A stretch of DNA of 64,000 nt from Priapulus caudatus (GCF_000485595.1 NW_014577738.1:89631-153630); one strand, 5' to 3'. Positions 1 through 12,162 are shown, counted from the stretch's first letter. A program made the numbers and translations. The notes: a model not told the origin generated them from the letters alone.

Positions 1-526
1 GTCCTCGCACCTCGGCTCTATGCCCGGCTCACGGCCTTAATAAAGGACTAATAGCTTGTCGTATAATCATCCATCTTTTATTTCTCTGTTAGAACCGGGT
101 GGCGGCGCCACCGTACAGCGGTAACTATTATTCTATTGAAACCTAATACATTACACTTACATAAGCTCATGTTTGCAGGTGATGCGCGCAATAACTCGCC
201 AGGAAATTCGGCGATGTACTAATGAAATGAAACTACGTACACAGTGATGTACCACGACACCCTTTCTGTGTTGGCCATAGTGACAATAGATAAGTGACAG
301 ATGTCTGTTAATATGGAGAAAGAGTGTCTCATTCGTGCCATGGCGTTGCTCGCGCAAGCAGACGTCAACATAACAGAGGTGGTGACGGATCCCCATGCGC
401 AAATTACTGCCCACCTGAGTAATTAAAGAACCGAGCAAAGAATCGTGGCGACGTCACTGGCCGTGCGGAATGCACGTATGAAAATATGGAATCAAATATT
501 TACCATAAATTTCGATAAAGTTTTAA
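1..526. other. No gene seen; possible LTR end at the left edge
   Basis: No convincing coding region. The first 120 bases carry an AATAAA signal near 39-46 and a 15-base palindrome (GGTGGC, GGC, GCCACC) near 99-113. This could be the R/U5 end of an LTR cut off by the window edge, but no primer-binding site or second LTR is visible, so this is a guess. Confidence 0.25.
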
Positions 527-705
527 TATGGTAATTATTTGCATGCCAGAAGGTATAATATCTGAAACGAAAGATGTGAATATGGTAATGCTACCACTGA
601 AATGTTATTATTATCATGCCATGGATTTAAGTCTGGAAATATTATTTAAAACCTACTTAGCAAATTTTGATTTTTCGTCTTAACATATTAGACATGTTGT
701 AATCA
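527..705 (+). repeat. Copy of the right-arm repeat found at 23648-23818
   Basis: The segment from the word ATATGGTAATTATTTGCATG to TTAACATATTAGACA is almost the same as 23648-23818, with a few small indels. In the other place it is the distal part of a roughly 1-kb inverted arm. Here it is solitary, so the arm sequence is a dispersed repeat family. Confidence 0.8.
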
Positions 706-757
706 TCTAAGTGGTGCATTATTGTGTTGTTGTGTTGGTAAACATTACCAGCTATAG

Positions 758-1705
758 ATGTCTGCTACTAGGACTACGAGTAAAAGGTTACTGAGAGGAT
801 CAACAAGTAGTAGCAATATACATATGAAAGACAATACGGGGGGGTAGCTTGACAGGTAGCGAAAAGCAAGGTGGTGGCACCCATGCGGTAGAAACGTGTG
901 GATCGTGTGGAAAAGTAGTGAAGGACTCTTGAGAGATCGTTGGAATGCGAGATTTGTAAATTCTGGCACCACATTGAGTGTGAGGAAGTACCAGTTGAAA
1001 CATATAAGGTAATTGAGAAGGATCTGGGAGGCATACACTGGTATTGTAGAAAGTGCAACGTAAGTGTTGCGAAACTGTTCAACTCCATATCGTGCATTGA
1101 TCAGTGGCAATCCGTGACAGAGGCCAAAGTGAATGCATTGGACACAAGGATGATTGATCTAGAACAGAGTGTAGTCAAAACTAGCAACAGTTTGGACAAA
1201 ATACATGACACTTTTGATAGTGTTCTAGACCTCAAAATCGACGAGACATTACGGGAAATCCAACATAGGGTCCGCAGGAAGTGCAATGTCATTGTCTTCG
1301 GTGTCGATGAATGTACCAGCGAGGATGGCAAGGTAAGGCTGGATCATGACTGTAAGGCTGGATCATGACTGTTCGGCTATAAAAGAACTTGCAAAGACTA
1401 TTGATGTGGAGAATGTCGAAATCGATAGGAATTACAGACTCGGCAAGATTCAGTCGGAAAACAAGGGGATTTTAGCCAGACCGATGAAAGTTGTCTTGAA
1501 ACAACAGAGTGTACGAAGTCAGTTACTTCGACAAGCAAAGGCACTAAAGGACAAAGAGGACAAATGGAAGAAATGCTACGTGAAACCGGACTTAACTCCC
1601 AAAGAGAGGGAGAGGCCAAAAATCTTAGTGGCAGATATAGAAGAAAGAAGAGGCAAAAGGGAGCAGGATCTGGTATTAAGGTTCGGACAGATTGTCAAGC
1701 TATAG
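758..1705 (+). pseudogene. LINE ORF1 (PHD-like finger plus coiled coil), broken
   Basis: This looks like the first ORF of a CR1/L2-like non-LTR retrotransposon, whose product would bind element RNA. A basic N-terminus starts at the ATG at 758 and stops after about 29 codons. A PHD-type zinc finger is then spread over two frames: CGSCGK near 908, followed by CEICKFWHHIEC and WYCRKC in the ORF from 940. A helical, coiled-coil-like stretch follows, and then a segment with RRKCNVIVFGV like the RNA-binding part of such ORF1 proteins. A 19-base direct duplication at about 1333-1371 shifts the frame; reading resumes at 1346 and ends at 1705. At least three lesions make it non-functional. The clade is inferred from layout. 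Confidence 0.7.
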
Positions 1706-1737
1706 AAGGAACGCGGGAAAAAAACAGGCCTGAGACA

Positions 1738-2067
1738 ATGCTAGGGGGAGACAGAGGGGATATAGTTATAAATAGTGGTACAGGAGCACCTATTTCTATT
1801 TCAAATTTCTACGCAAATACACAAAGCATTGTAAATAAATTAGACGAATTTGAAGCCCTAATAGACGAACTGAAACCAGACATTATTAGTGTCACAGAGA
1901 CGTGGGAAAATGCGAACACTCCAGACAGTTTGTTTACCCTAAGATGGTATGATCTTTTCAGAAAAGATCGGGTAGGAACACAGGGAGTACTATTACTGGT
2001 CCAAAACGATTGTGAACTAACAAAAACGAAGTTAGAACATCGCATTGGAGGTGGGATTATGGCATAA
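1738..2067 (+). pseudogene. LINE ORF2, N-terminal endonuclease piece only
   Basis: The frame opens 33 bases after ORF1, the normal order for LINEs. It shows the start of an exonuclease-endonuclease-phosphatase fold: NFYANTQSIVNKLDEFEALI, then PDIISVTETW, whose Glu is the usual metal ligand. The frame ends at 2067 and no more endonuclease or any reverse transcriptase follows, so the copy is truncated at its 3' side, which is unusual for LINEs (these normally lose 5' sequence). A later deletion or insertion is the likely cause. Confidence 0.7.
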
Positions 2068-2923
2068 ACATTATTTAGCCATGCGAGAGGGCGAGTATGC
2101 GTAGACGTCAACGAGTTGCCAGTAGTGTGACATTGACTGTCGACTGTTCCCCTGTATACGTGAAACCAAGCGCCGGGGTGGCAATGCACCGGGTTTTTGC
2201 ATCCGACCTCATCCCTCTAGTCCCTTGCGGAAGGAAGGATACTAACACTTTAGGCGTCTCGTATTACTCTGCTTGCTGATATGCGACTTCTGTTTGCAGT
2301 CAAGGTAGTAGCCGAGCGATTTATTGCATTCGAACACATGGCCACACGCTAATGCGTTATGGTCGTCAATGTTTAAAATCGCCGGGAATTGTACATCCTG
2401 TATGAGTAATGCCTAGTGTGTACGATAATGTGTTGAAACGCTAAAGTGATGGTATAAGTATAAGATAAGAGTAGGGTTACAACGCCAACATCGTTTTTGC
2501 GTGGAGCCACCCTGAGTGATTCACACGGGGGGGTTATGATATGTTTTTGGGTACTACGTACTGTAACAATCCCAGATCTGGTCATACATACACCATCTGG
2601 TGCTGCCATCTGTAGTAGATAATAGGAATGAAGGGATTGCATCATGGATGGAGGCTGAGCATTTATGTGAATAAAAATAGTTATAGTTACTATATCGTTC
2701 TGCATCCCGATTGTCTGGTACAAACACGCACTAAAACATGGTGGCAGCGGTGGGACTTCCAATTTTGGTTTATCCTGAACACGAAACTTTTCTCTCAATG
2801 TCGAGCATTAATTAGTATTAGTATACTATTACACATCACCACAATATCGGCTCTGAAGCGTCTATATACACTGTTTCAAAACATCGATGTGAACAGCGAC
2901 GATTTATCCAACCACCATTTCTG
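2068..2923. other. Non-coding stretch, no recognisable gene
   Basis: Open frames are short, overlap on both strands, and lack any recognisable motif. Nothing repeats elsewhere in the window as far as I can see by eye. Confidence 0.4.
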
Positions 2924-5386
2924 TTGACCTGTGACGTAAGCTTTCCCAAATCACATGTAGCATCTTTACATTTCTCCGCTAGTCCTCCTTCGAGAAGTGA
3001 TGATGCAGTAGATTCGTCACCTTCCAAAACACCTAGCCCAAATGACTCACCTAGTTTCGTCCCACCAGAAGCTAAAATGAAGGATTCTTTGGTTAACCCA
3101 CCTAGTTCTGCACCACCCAAAGAACAAGCGAAGATCGCGCCAGCTAATCTTTCACCAGCAAAATCCAAAAAAAGAGCTTCTTCAGATAATTCTTCCCCAC
3201 TGAAAGCAAAAAAGAAGTCCTCTGCAAGTAAAAGTTACCCGAAATATCAGTGCAATAAATGCGGACAGACGTTGAGCAGTAGGAACACGCTGTACAAACA
3301 CAGACTCAGACATAGAAAACACAATAACACAAGGCAACATGATAACGGGAAAGGGAAGCCAGTCCTCTGTCCTGACTGTAGAGATGCTGAAAACACGCCA
3401 AACGATTTTGACACGACAAAGCAGTTGATTGCACACTTAAATTCTGACCATGATCGAAAGCTGGTAATAGAAGAATCAACGTTCAATTGTTGGCAACTTT
3501 CAAAAATGGAAGCAGGAGGAGGAAAAGATTACTAAGACTTGGTATGTAAGACCGAGGGCAGACAGGCATACAGAGTATTACAATACAACGTGGCTACACT
3601 GCAACAGAGCTGGCACATTTGAGACCAGAGGTTCTGGTAAGAGGCCCTTAAAATCACAGGGAACTTCAAAGACTGGATGCTCCTGTCCCGCATTTATCAC
3701 TGCCTGGATATATGTAACAGGAGAGGTGAAGCATGTAGGTCATAGACAAGAAAGCGCTTACAACAGAATTTCGCCGGAGATGCGCACTACCATTGCTGCC
3801 TTGCGCAGGGTATTAGCATGAACTCTGTGCTGGACTACATCCGGGACAACATAGTTGGGCCACTGCATAGAGATCACTTAACCACCCGCGCTGACCTCCG
3901 TAACATTGAGCAGCAGTACAGTATCAACTCTATGCAAAAGGCCCACAACGATGCAGACAGCGTCTTATTCTGGGTAGATGAAATTAAGACAGAGGATTAT
4001 AATCCTGTTATATGTTTTAAGCGCCAAGGCGAAAAATCCATCTATCCAGGTGTCGAGAACAAAGACTTTCTGCTTGGATAGCAGACGGAATTCCAGGCGA
4101 AAATGTTCAAGCAGCATGCCCATAAAGTATTATGTCTCGATGGTACGCATGGAACAACTGCCTATGACTTTTAATTGATTACTGTTACTAGCCATACCCG
4201 TCCATGCCCGTTAGGTGGTCAAAACTAAAAAAATAATAATAAAAAAATATTTTAAAAAATAATATTAACACATATAAGATCCGATAGGTGGCGTCGTGTT
4301 TTCGTGTTGTTGTGACGTTGCCATGCAAAAATTTCCCACTATTTTAATGTTTTTGAACGTGGAATGTGAAAAAAATAAAACTGTAAAGAAAAAAATAGCC
4401 CATGCAACGTGTCATGGATCTGTAGAATGTTCGTACCAAGTTTGGAGAGGATCCGTTGAGCGGTGCGGAAACGTATAGCCGGAAACACATGCACACACAC
4501 AGAAAATCTCCAATTTATAGTAAGATGGTTATCGACGACTTCAATGAGGGAATTCCTGCTGCGTGGCTTATCACCAACAGAGAAACGGCTGATACTTTAA
4601 AGGTCTTTTTTACACGCATCAGATAGGTGCGGTGACGTGCAAACCGATGATTTCATGAGCAATGATGCTGTGCAGTACTATAATGCCTGGCGTTATTCAT
4701 TCTCAAGACCAAACAGAAAGCTCCTATGCAGCTGGCACGTCGATCGCAGCTGGAGGAGAAAGCTGAATCAATGCATTAAAGACAGGGAACAACAAGCAGA
4801 GATGTATGCAGTTATGAAGGCACTGCAAAATGAACCATCAGAAGCTCAGTTTCGTCGCTCCTTACAAGTTTTTAGCATGGGTAAAAGACATATCTGAGCC
4901 CCTGGCCAATTATTTTCAGAAAGAATACGTCGGCAGAGTTGGAGAATGGGCAGCTTGCTTTCGAACTGGCTCTAAAACTAATACCAACATGTTCGTGGAG
5001 AGATTTCATCGCACTCTCAAGCATGTCTACTTCGAGCGAAAGCAAAATCTAATATTCAAGCTCGGGAAAATTTCAAGGGATAAGGCTTTTGAGCAGCTAA
5101 TAAAAGCAGAAAAGGGCAAATCTACTATAAGACAGCGGGAAAGTTGCAAGCGCCACAAGCAAGCGGAAGCTACAGTGCAGAGAAAAGGAGTTCTACTGTT
5201 AGATTCCAACAGCTGGACAGTAGAATCCGTATCAAAAAAAGGCACCCAATATCATGTGCGAAGATTACGAACTGCTGCAATGCAAGTTTTGCAATGCTTG
5301 TGTCCACAAGTTCAAATGTACCTGCCCTGATTACATTTTGCGTTCTCTAGTGTGCATCCACATTCATTCAGTTAATATATTTTACC
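2924..5386 (+). pseudogene. MULE transposase with FAR1-like N-terminus and SWIM finger, broken
   Basis: Pieces in several frames follow the order of a Mutator-like (FAR1/SWIM) transposase. First comes a Ser/Pro/Lys-rich region with a C2H2 finger (CNKCGQTLSSRNTLYKHRLRH) and a second Cys/His group. Then a FAR1-like block contains YYNTTWLHCNRAGTF and CSCPAFI (about 3570-3740). The DDE-like core has CLDGTHGTTAYDF near 4130, DDFNEGIPAAW near 4527 and WHVDRSWRRKLN near 4735. The end is a SWIM finger, CTCPDYILRSLVCIHIH (about 5320-5375). Frameshifts occur near 3535, 3815, 4080, 4640 and 4860, and a foreign stretch splits the core at about 4190-4527. I see no terminal inverted repeats. Confidence 0.75.
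4190..4527. mobile_element. Insertion of about 340 bases splitting the MULE core
   Basis: The transposase reading is continuous from the block ending TTAYDF to the block starting DDFNEG once this stretch is left out. The insert is A/T-rich in the middle (about 4220-4270) and has a CA-rich end near 4485-4500. No clear target duplication is visible, so its type is unknown. Confidence 0.5.
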
Positions 5387-5399
5387 ACTCACACATTAC

Positions 5400-5455
5400 T
5401 ACGCAACTAGAGCAGGACAAAGTTGACAACTAGAGCAGGACAAGAGGGAGACCGG
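5400..5455 (+). repeat. Short tandem duplication
   Basis: The word AACTAGAGCAGGACAA occurs twice about 24 bases apart. No coding content. Confidence 0.7.
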
Positions 5456-5560
5456 GCAGAATATTGCCTGGGGAGGTTGAAAGTTTCGATAGATGATTTG
5501 GAAAGTTTTAACACTTTGACTTTGTGTGTTGAATGTTGATCGACATGACAACTTCTCAAA

Positions 5561-5990
5561 TGAAAGTGTCAATGACACTGTAGCTCACCACAAATAACGT
5601 TTTTATAATATTCAGATTTAGGCACTGCCTAAAAGCGGAGCTCCTGATGTGTAACGTGTAAGATTGAGAGGATACGCTTATTCCACGTAGCTGCTATGTA
5701 CCACGTGACAATGGTGTTTCCCTGCCCATAACACAACTTTTGTCAAAGGTTAATTGGTTGCATGGAAGTGTTTACTTCGTATGAGTTTTTCTAGGCGGTA
5801 GCACACGGTTGCCATATGTATATCGCAATAATAATTTATAAACCAAAATGAATCACAATTTGTGACGGTAGATGGCGCTATACCCGCTTTGTAGATATGG
5901 CATTCGAAATAAATAGGTTATGCTGCGTTCCGACATGTTTTGTAAAATTTACTCTAATATAGACGTTTTATCGGCAGGGTGGAGGAAATA
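5561..5990 (+). repeat. Dispersed repeat, first copy (second at 26438-26733)
   Basis: Two blocks match 26438-26733 at high identity: GAAAGTGTCAATGACACTGT with its flank, and the part from TTGCCATATGTATATCGCAA to ATCGGCAGGGTGGAG. The copy here contains more sequence between the blocks. It ends just before the 5' region of Cys/His-finger copy 1. No ORF inside; type unknown. Confidence 0.75.
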
Positions 5991-6229
5991 GCAACACCAT
6001 TTGATGGTCGAGGGAGTGGTGTGTAAACTCCGACGTATTTCAGGAGATAGGGCTGATAGGGTTTCAGGCCTATAGGGGAAGGCTGATATTGCTTGTGTTC
6101 ACATGCTACGTGGCACGTGACGAGTATTTTTCAGGTCATTTCAGGTCAGGGAGCGAGACGGCGAGCAAGAGATCCGTCCCTGAGAGAGTCCTGATGGTCC
6201 TGTGAAGGTAATGGGAGAAGAAAAACGAG

Positions 6230-6386
6230 GTGAGCTGCACAAAGCACTGTGGTTGTGAATCACCATGCACTCGTTTGGGACGACCGTGAGGGTCGAATGT
6301 CGTCGACGGTAGTGGTCTTGCGCCTGCGCAGACATGCACGGTTGAAAACTAATGGGCGCATTGCCCTCATTTGTTTACTGTTGCAG
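6230..6386 (+). other. Predicted 5' UTR intron of Cys/His-finger copy 1
   Basis: Donor GAGGTGAGCTGCAC and acceptor TTTACTGTTGCAG bound 157 bases just before the first ATG at 6413. Copy 3 has the same arrangement (47274-47390) with a nearly identical donor context, GTGAGNTGCACNAAGCACTG. Conservation of both ends supports real splicing and shows that the copies arose as DNA, not through spliced RNA. Confidence 0.55.
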
Positions 6387-6412
6387 CCGTGTGGCGGAAG
6401 TCCTGGGCGGAC

Positions 6413-8232
6413 ATGGCGGCCGTCCCAGGAGGTGAGGAGGACCTGCCACCCACCGACCGGACCGGTGGAGAAGAGAACCCGGTCGACGAAGTGGAGACGG
6501 CGGCAGAGGTCATCGAGGACCTGCTTAGGGAAGTGCCGCCGGGGAGCCCGATGGAGCTGGGGGAGGAATGGGCTGAGATGCCATTCTCCGACGAGCTGCT
6601 GCTGTCGCCCCCGGCCTGGGTGGTGACGTCAAGAAAGAAGAAGAGGCCTTCCGCAGGAGAGGGCTCCGCGTGGCCTTCCGCAGGAGGGAGCTCCGCGCAG
6701 CCATCCGCAGGAGGGAGCTCCGCGCAGCCATCCGCAGGAGGGAGTTCTGCACAGCCATCCGGCCGGGGAGACGCAGCCGGTAGGACGGAAGCCGCGGTCG
6801 GCGGTGATCGTCCGGTGTCGTCATCGGGGGCTGCGCCCTATGTACCCACGAGCATGGACTGGAGGGTGTTCATGGCGGCTGCGGCGGAAGCAGATAGAAG
6901 CAGCGAGGTGCCTCCATTGGAGGTCGCCACCAGACGGAGCCCCGCGCCAGCGATGCGAGAGGAGACGGGAGTCGCCTCGTCGCCACCACACCCAGAGGGG
7001 AGCTGGGTGAGACCGCAGGAGACAGGGGCACGAGGGCCACGAAGGTCACCTCTAGACCCTGTCCCGGCGCGGTGAGGGGATGGGCTGGAGCCCACCCCAG
7101 GGAGACCAGGGAGAATCCGGCCATACCGGCCATCCGAGTGAGAAGACCGGCTGGACCTCTGTACCTGCAGAGGCACTCACCCACCCGGGAGCAGCTTCGG
7201 CACGGGGCGGGGCCGGCATTCTCGAGGTTCGGGGGAGCCATAGTGATCGCCCCTCGGCTGCAGAACGAGCAGTGGTACTGGTGCCTGGCATGCCAGGTAC
7301 CCACGATGCACGCGTTGGACCACCACGCGGAGTACCACCGCAGCATCTGCACACTGACGTGGTGCCCGGTGCCTGGGTGCTTGACAGCGGTACCCGGCGC
7401 CGTGCTCTACCGTCTGCGGAGTCATCTGCAGACGGAGCACCACTTCGAGCGGGACCACCACTTTGAGACGCCCGGGTGGCTGCAGCAGCGAGGCGCCGAC
7501 AACCCCACTCATCGGAGGTCGACGAGCGGATACCTGCTGCTGCAGGAGGAGCAAGGCGAGGGCAGAGGAGTGGCAGCAACAGCACCACCAACTCGCCCCA
7601 TCACCCGGCCGGCTTGGAGAGACAGGCGGACATATGCGTGCGTGGTGGCGGACGCCTCGGTCAGGCAAGTAGCCGCTTCCTGGCCATCACTGAAGCGGGA
7701 ATCAAACCCTCAGGCGCAGAGGAGGCATAAGGTGCAGGCCTCGGGAGCTGCGATGCCCACCGCATCCAGGCGGCGGATGTCACCCGACCGATCTAGAAGG
7801 CGAGCGGCGGGAAAACAAGCGGCAAGGGAGCAGGTGCCGCCCGAGAGACCGGCGAGGAGCCGACCGATCCCCGCCGCTGAAGGACGAGTACCATCGTCCC
7901 TCTCCCAGGTACCGCCCACGCCGACCTCGCCTGTGAGGCTTGCGGCAACAGCAGTGGAGGCACCGCTGGCGGTAGAGATGCCCGCATCATCAGGAGTACC
8001 AGAGAGGCTGCTGGCGGCGATGCGCGCACTGGAGACGCCTGGGGCACCCCTTGAGGGCGACCCTATTGAGAATATCACCTCGGAGCAGGTGAATGAGTTT
8101 CTGGGGTTGCTCTTCCAGCCCCCAGCCGATCTCCCAGCGTGGGACTACCCCGACCTGAGCGACCGCCGGATTCGATGGGGGCTGCCATTAGTTGCGGTTG
8201 TAACCCCCTCTAGCGACCGAGAGCGGCGCTAG
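6413..8232 (+). pseudogene. Cys/His paired-finger family, copy 1
   Basis: I do not recognise this family. The first frame (6413-7075) encodes an acidic N-terminus with PMELGEEWAEMPFSDELLL, then a nine-residue PSAGGSSAQ tandem repeat (about 6650-6765). The second frame (7072-8232) carries two Cys/His fingers: C-x2-C-x9-H-x4-H, seen as WCLACQVPTMHALDHHAEYH, and C-x4-C-x14-H-x4-H about nine residues later. A basic Arg/Ser-rich linker follows, then a C-terminus with EQVNEFLGLLFQPP. In copy 3 the acidic part and the segment before the fingers (QRRSPTR; here QRHSPTR) share one frame, so the frame change near 7075 is probably a lesion. The segment is much richer in GC than its surroundings. It could be a gag-like ORF of an unknown retroelement or a multicopy nuclear gene. 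Only the finger metal ligands are a firm inference. Confidence 0.6.
6640..6770 (+). repeat. 27-base coding minisatellite in copy 1
   Basis: The unit encoding PSAGGSSAQ repeats three to four times in frame. Copy 3 has a different coding tandem repeat in the equivalent N-terminal place. Confidence 0.8.
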
Positions 8233-9370
8233 CGTAGGAAACAGTAGGCTGTTCGGCGAGTCGTGTGCAAACAGCGTGGGTTAGCGTTTGTTGTTGTGTT
8301 TTGAGTGAGCGAGCGGGAAGGTAGTGAATAGAAAAGTGCAGAGGAATTGGAGAAAGATAGAGCGAGAGAGAGATTTAGGGCAGAGGAGGTAGGAAGATAA
8401 GCCGAGCGCGCAGCGTGCGAGCGGCCGTGGTAGGTGCGACGATATAGAGCGAGAGAGAGAGACTCACCGAGAGAGAACCGGGAACGAGAGAGTGAGTACA
8501 GCGAGCTGTTGTCGGCACACCGTCGGGGCTGAGTAATAATAATAGTAAATTAATAATAATAATAACGTTAACGGCAATAGTAGATTTAATAGTGACTTGA
8601 TAGACGTCAACAGACGTATTTAAACGTACGACGGACGACGACCCATGGCAATAGCTCAGCTTGACGATGTCAAGGTGAGCTAAAAGGAAAAGAGGGAAAG
8701 AAGGAAAAAGAAGACAGTTTGGACAAGGCCGTGGATAGCCAGGCGTGGTGAATGCGGGGCATTCAGTCATTTACTCCCATAAATTATGAACGAGGACAGT
8801 GCAGGAAAATGAAAAGCATCCACACGGATACCTTTTTATGCAAAAAATCACCTTCCTCTGCACACGGTAAATGTAGTTTTTGTGCATTTGTATATTCAAT
8901 GAACTCAATTTCAATAACCATTATACTCTTTTCCAAATCTGTCCAAATTATAGTGCGAACAATTGTTGGGAATTGCCGAGAAATTAATTAGCAGGCCCCT
9001 ATGGAGAAAATGGAGAAAAATGAGTGCTGCAAATCATATCTATAACACGAATCAAATGTATCGGCAACTGCAGGATTGCTTAGCATAGTGGAATATCGAA
9101 GCATGGCGCTTTTAAATGGCAGTGCACCGTTGTTTGGGGATGATACAAAGATAGAGCAGAATGTAGTGTGTAATTTATTGATTAGACCTAATGAATTGGA
9201 TGACCAGGCAATACAAGCCCAGAAATTGTTCCTCCTTACTAGTTATTGTACAGTGTACAAGTGTAGTACGGCGTTTTAGGTTTGAGATGGAGACATGGGG
9301 AATTTGGCACATTACTCATGCAAATGTTCAGGGACGGCCGGCGATGGACGCAGAAGACATTAGCTACATA
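8233..9370. other. Purine-rich and A/T-rich spacer with a MITE end
   Basis: Positions 8320-8500 are GAGA-rich. Positions 8625-8690 match the 3' end of the repeat at 27100-27200, including CGACGACCCATGGCAATAGC and GATGTCAAGGTGAGCTAAAA. No coding region is convincing. Confidence 0.5.
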
Positions 9371-9472
9371 CTTAAGAGCACACCTAATTCAGCGTGCACA
9401 GAATGCATTTTAGAATAGCTATACAACTAAGAGCACACATAATTCAGCGTGGACGGAATGCATTTCAGAATA
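9371..9472 (+). repeat. Tandem duplication of about 55 bases
   Basis: The block from AAGAGCACACCTAATTCAGC to CATTTTAGAATAG is repeated once with a few substitutions (second copy about 9428-9472). Confidence 0.8.
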
Positions 9473-11067
9473 GTACAAAGACATTAACTTCAACAAGAAT
9501 GCGACGCGGTTTATCAAACGGCCATCATTAGGCAGGCAATGTCAACGGTGGTCGGCGCTCCTACCTGGTACCTTCGGACATTAGTCGCGACCGGTCATTA
9601 TATCCACTACCCACATCATCAATTAGTTCAAGTCTAAACAGGTCGCGGCAGGGATGCAAACGACTTAAAAAGGACGGGTTTTGGTAGAAACGACGGGGGA
9701 GACGACGGCAACCTCTGACCGGTACGTGTACACTGTTTTTAGCCGTGTTTGTAATAAAACTGTAATTGTCACCGTTTATACAACTGTTACGTCCTACTGT
9801 CAACGTACGAGATATATTCAACACTACAATTTGGCGCTATGACTCAAAGAACCAGGGTTAGGGTTTAGGGTGATTTTGCAATTAGGTTACCCTTTTGCAA
9901 ACACAACTAAGAGTCGTATAGTATACATGCACGAATGAGTCGAGAAACACTGAGAGAAAGCCTGTAACGATGAAGAGAAGAGGAAGGCTGGCTGGCTGCG
10001 ACACAGTGGATACGTGGTCGTGACGTTTAGTCTCTTGTACTCCGGATTGCGGGTGTATACGAGAAACCAATTTTCGGACGATGCTAGTTGGAATGTACTG
10101 TGTACGATTTGAGCTCAAGTTTGATTGAGTTCGCGTCTGTAATCGTAGGTATTCTAAGGCTATTTAATGATTTGTACGAATTTTCCTTGTTTATTGAGTA
10201 ATCCTATCCATATTATCTACTTTGAATACTAACTATATATATATATAAGAAATATAGGCAACCACTAGTAGAACATACGTAAGGTATGCATATGCATTGT
10301 ACAGGTACGACTGTGTGGATGATAAAAGGGTGCATGGTTGAGCGTGTCTCCGTGCATACACCGGGTAGATATAGTGAGAGCGAGGGATTACGCTTGTCGA
10401 TGCTAGTCTATCGTCCTACCACATTTAGTATACTGGGTCTGAAAGTGTCACGTAATCGACATATTTTGCGCTATGTAATTCAAGCAGTACTAGCGCTAGA
10501 CGCTAGCTCATTACATATGCACAGAAATATGCTTCAGAATTCACGTGTGGCGATAGTACACTCAGGCAGAATTTCTATGCTAGAACCGTATGGGTAGAAA
10601 TACTAGCAAAATTTCACCTGTACGCTCAAAACGTAGAAACCTTAGCGCATTGCCGTGAATATCAGTGCCAGTTCGTCACCTTGTGTGACCGTCACCTCGC
10701 GTGACCGCTCACCTCGTGTGACCGCTGTCCGAATTAACGTAAACACTTGTTGTGTGTGCGTCATGTGAAGCAGGAAAATGCAGCTTCAAAACAGGTGAAG
10801 CTGGTAGAAGCCCTGCTTGCACGCTACTCACTTGCAATCGTAGTATAAGATGCGGTTGTAAGCGTTCCTCCCCATGTCTTCTTCCCAACGTGGGTGACGA
10901 GGAGAGTAGGTCGACGCAAGTCAACACTTGGCTTTCTCGGTGAGAAATGTGTAACCTCGGCGAGCTGGTCATATCACAGGATCACTCGATTTCGGCAAGC
11001 CCGGCGATATTGGGTGGTATAAAAATCCCGTTATTCTGAGGTAGAAATCACTGTTCGACGAGTAACT
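9473..11067. other. Spacer without recognisable genes
   Basis: Contains a short TA run near 10238 and a small repeat of TCACCTCGYGTGACCG near 10677-10728. A doubled TTAGGG-like word occurs near 9855, too short to be telomeric. No ORF carries a motif I know. Confidence 0.4.
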
Positions 11068-12157
11068 ATGTCGAATGAGAACATCGCTACGTCACCGAGC
11101 CCTATGGAGTAGGGAGGACTGGAGGATATCGACTCTGATGCGCTGTTAGCATTGCCGCTGCGCCGGCCTGCTTTAGTGCCCCCCTACACCGACGGAGGCA
11201 ACGAAGGCAACCGAGGAACCTAAAGGTAAGACACCCGACCTGATGCGATCTCGAGAGAGGGAGGCGAACCCGGCTAGATCAAAACCTTCCGTACCACGGC
11301 GCGCGTCGCCAACGGCTACGGTTTCGAGAGCGGGCGTTGGGCCTCGGCGCGCAGAATTCGGTGGCATCATCGAAGCGGCTGAGGACTGCCCCACAGGCAG
11401 ATGGGCGTGGTGCAGAGCATGCTCCCTGCCCACGTTCCATGCAAGAGCGCATAACGCGCAATACCATGCGGAGGCGACGGACACATTCGTGTGCCTGGTA
11501 ACCCCGTGTAAATTCCGTGCGCCGGCTTGTGCGCAATATCGGGTGAGTAGTCACCTAAATATTGCCCACCATCGGCATAGGCAGCACGGGATCGTCTCGC
11601 CGAATGTATGGACGATCGCTTGCGGTCGTCCTACGGCGTACAGGGAAAAGGGGAGAGGGTATCTCCTCTGCCTTCCCGGAGACGAACTGGAACCGCCCAA
11701 TGTAGATACGGAGCGGCGGAGTCAAAAACCGAAGGGTGTAAGGGCGACTGGAGCGACCCCCTCCACTTCTAGTAAGTCAGCGGCTTCCGGCGGGGCGACG
11801 CGGCGTAAAGCTAGCAGACATAGCTCGAGGCAAAGCGCCACCGTCGCTGCCACGTCGTCGGCGCCCAAGGACGCAAAGAGGAGGAGGACAGAGACACCGT
11901 CCGCCAACCGCTCGCGAGCCGACGTCGGGGTAGGGCAGCACCGAACGTCGCCTCTCTTCGCGGATGGCAGCACAGTAAAGTCATGGATGCTGCCTGCGTG
12001 TCCGCAAACAGAGACCTGACAGCCACGTCCTGATCGGATGGAGGGGATGTTGGAGGCGCAGGTAAGGATGTCACAGGACATCTTACACGCGCGCATCTCT
12101 GACGATGTACGTGTGCTGAGTCTCTTCATGGATCGGGTAAGAGCGCTCGCACGCAAG
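11068..12157 (+). pseudogene. Cys/His paired-finger family, copy 2
   Basis: The ATG at 11068 opens SPSPME followed at once by a stop, then LEDIDSDALLALP, which lines up with the SPMEL...DELLLSPP motif of copies 1 and 3. The main frame (11243-12019) has both fingers with the same spacing as copy 1: Cys57, Cys60, His70, His75, and Cys84, Cys89, His104, His109. The second part is Ser/Thr/Arg-rich and of low complexity. After the stop at 12019 a further frame reads MEGMLEAQVRMSQDILHARI, a helical-looking tail ending near 12157, just before an AATAAA. Sequence identity to copy 1 is low outside the finger block, so the copies are old. It has a stop and at least one frameshift. Confidence 0.55.
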
Positions 12158-12162
12158 CATTA

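Noticed and set aside
6525-8078. Minus-strand ORFs across Cys/His-finger copy 1
   Set aside because: High GC keeps all frames open; the plus-strand reading is conserved in copies 2 and 3 while the minus-strand ones are not.
9852-9872. TTAGGG-like words as interstitial telomere
   Set aside because: Only two degenerate units; expected by chance in this length.
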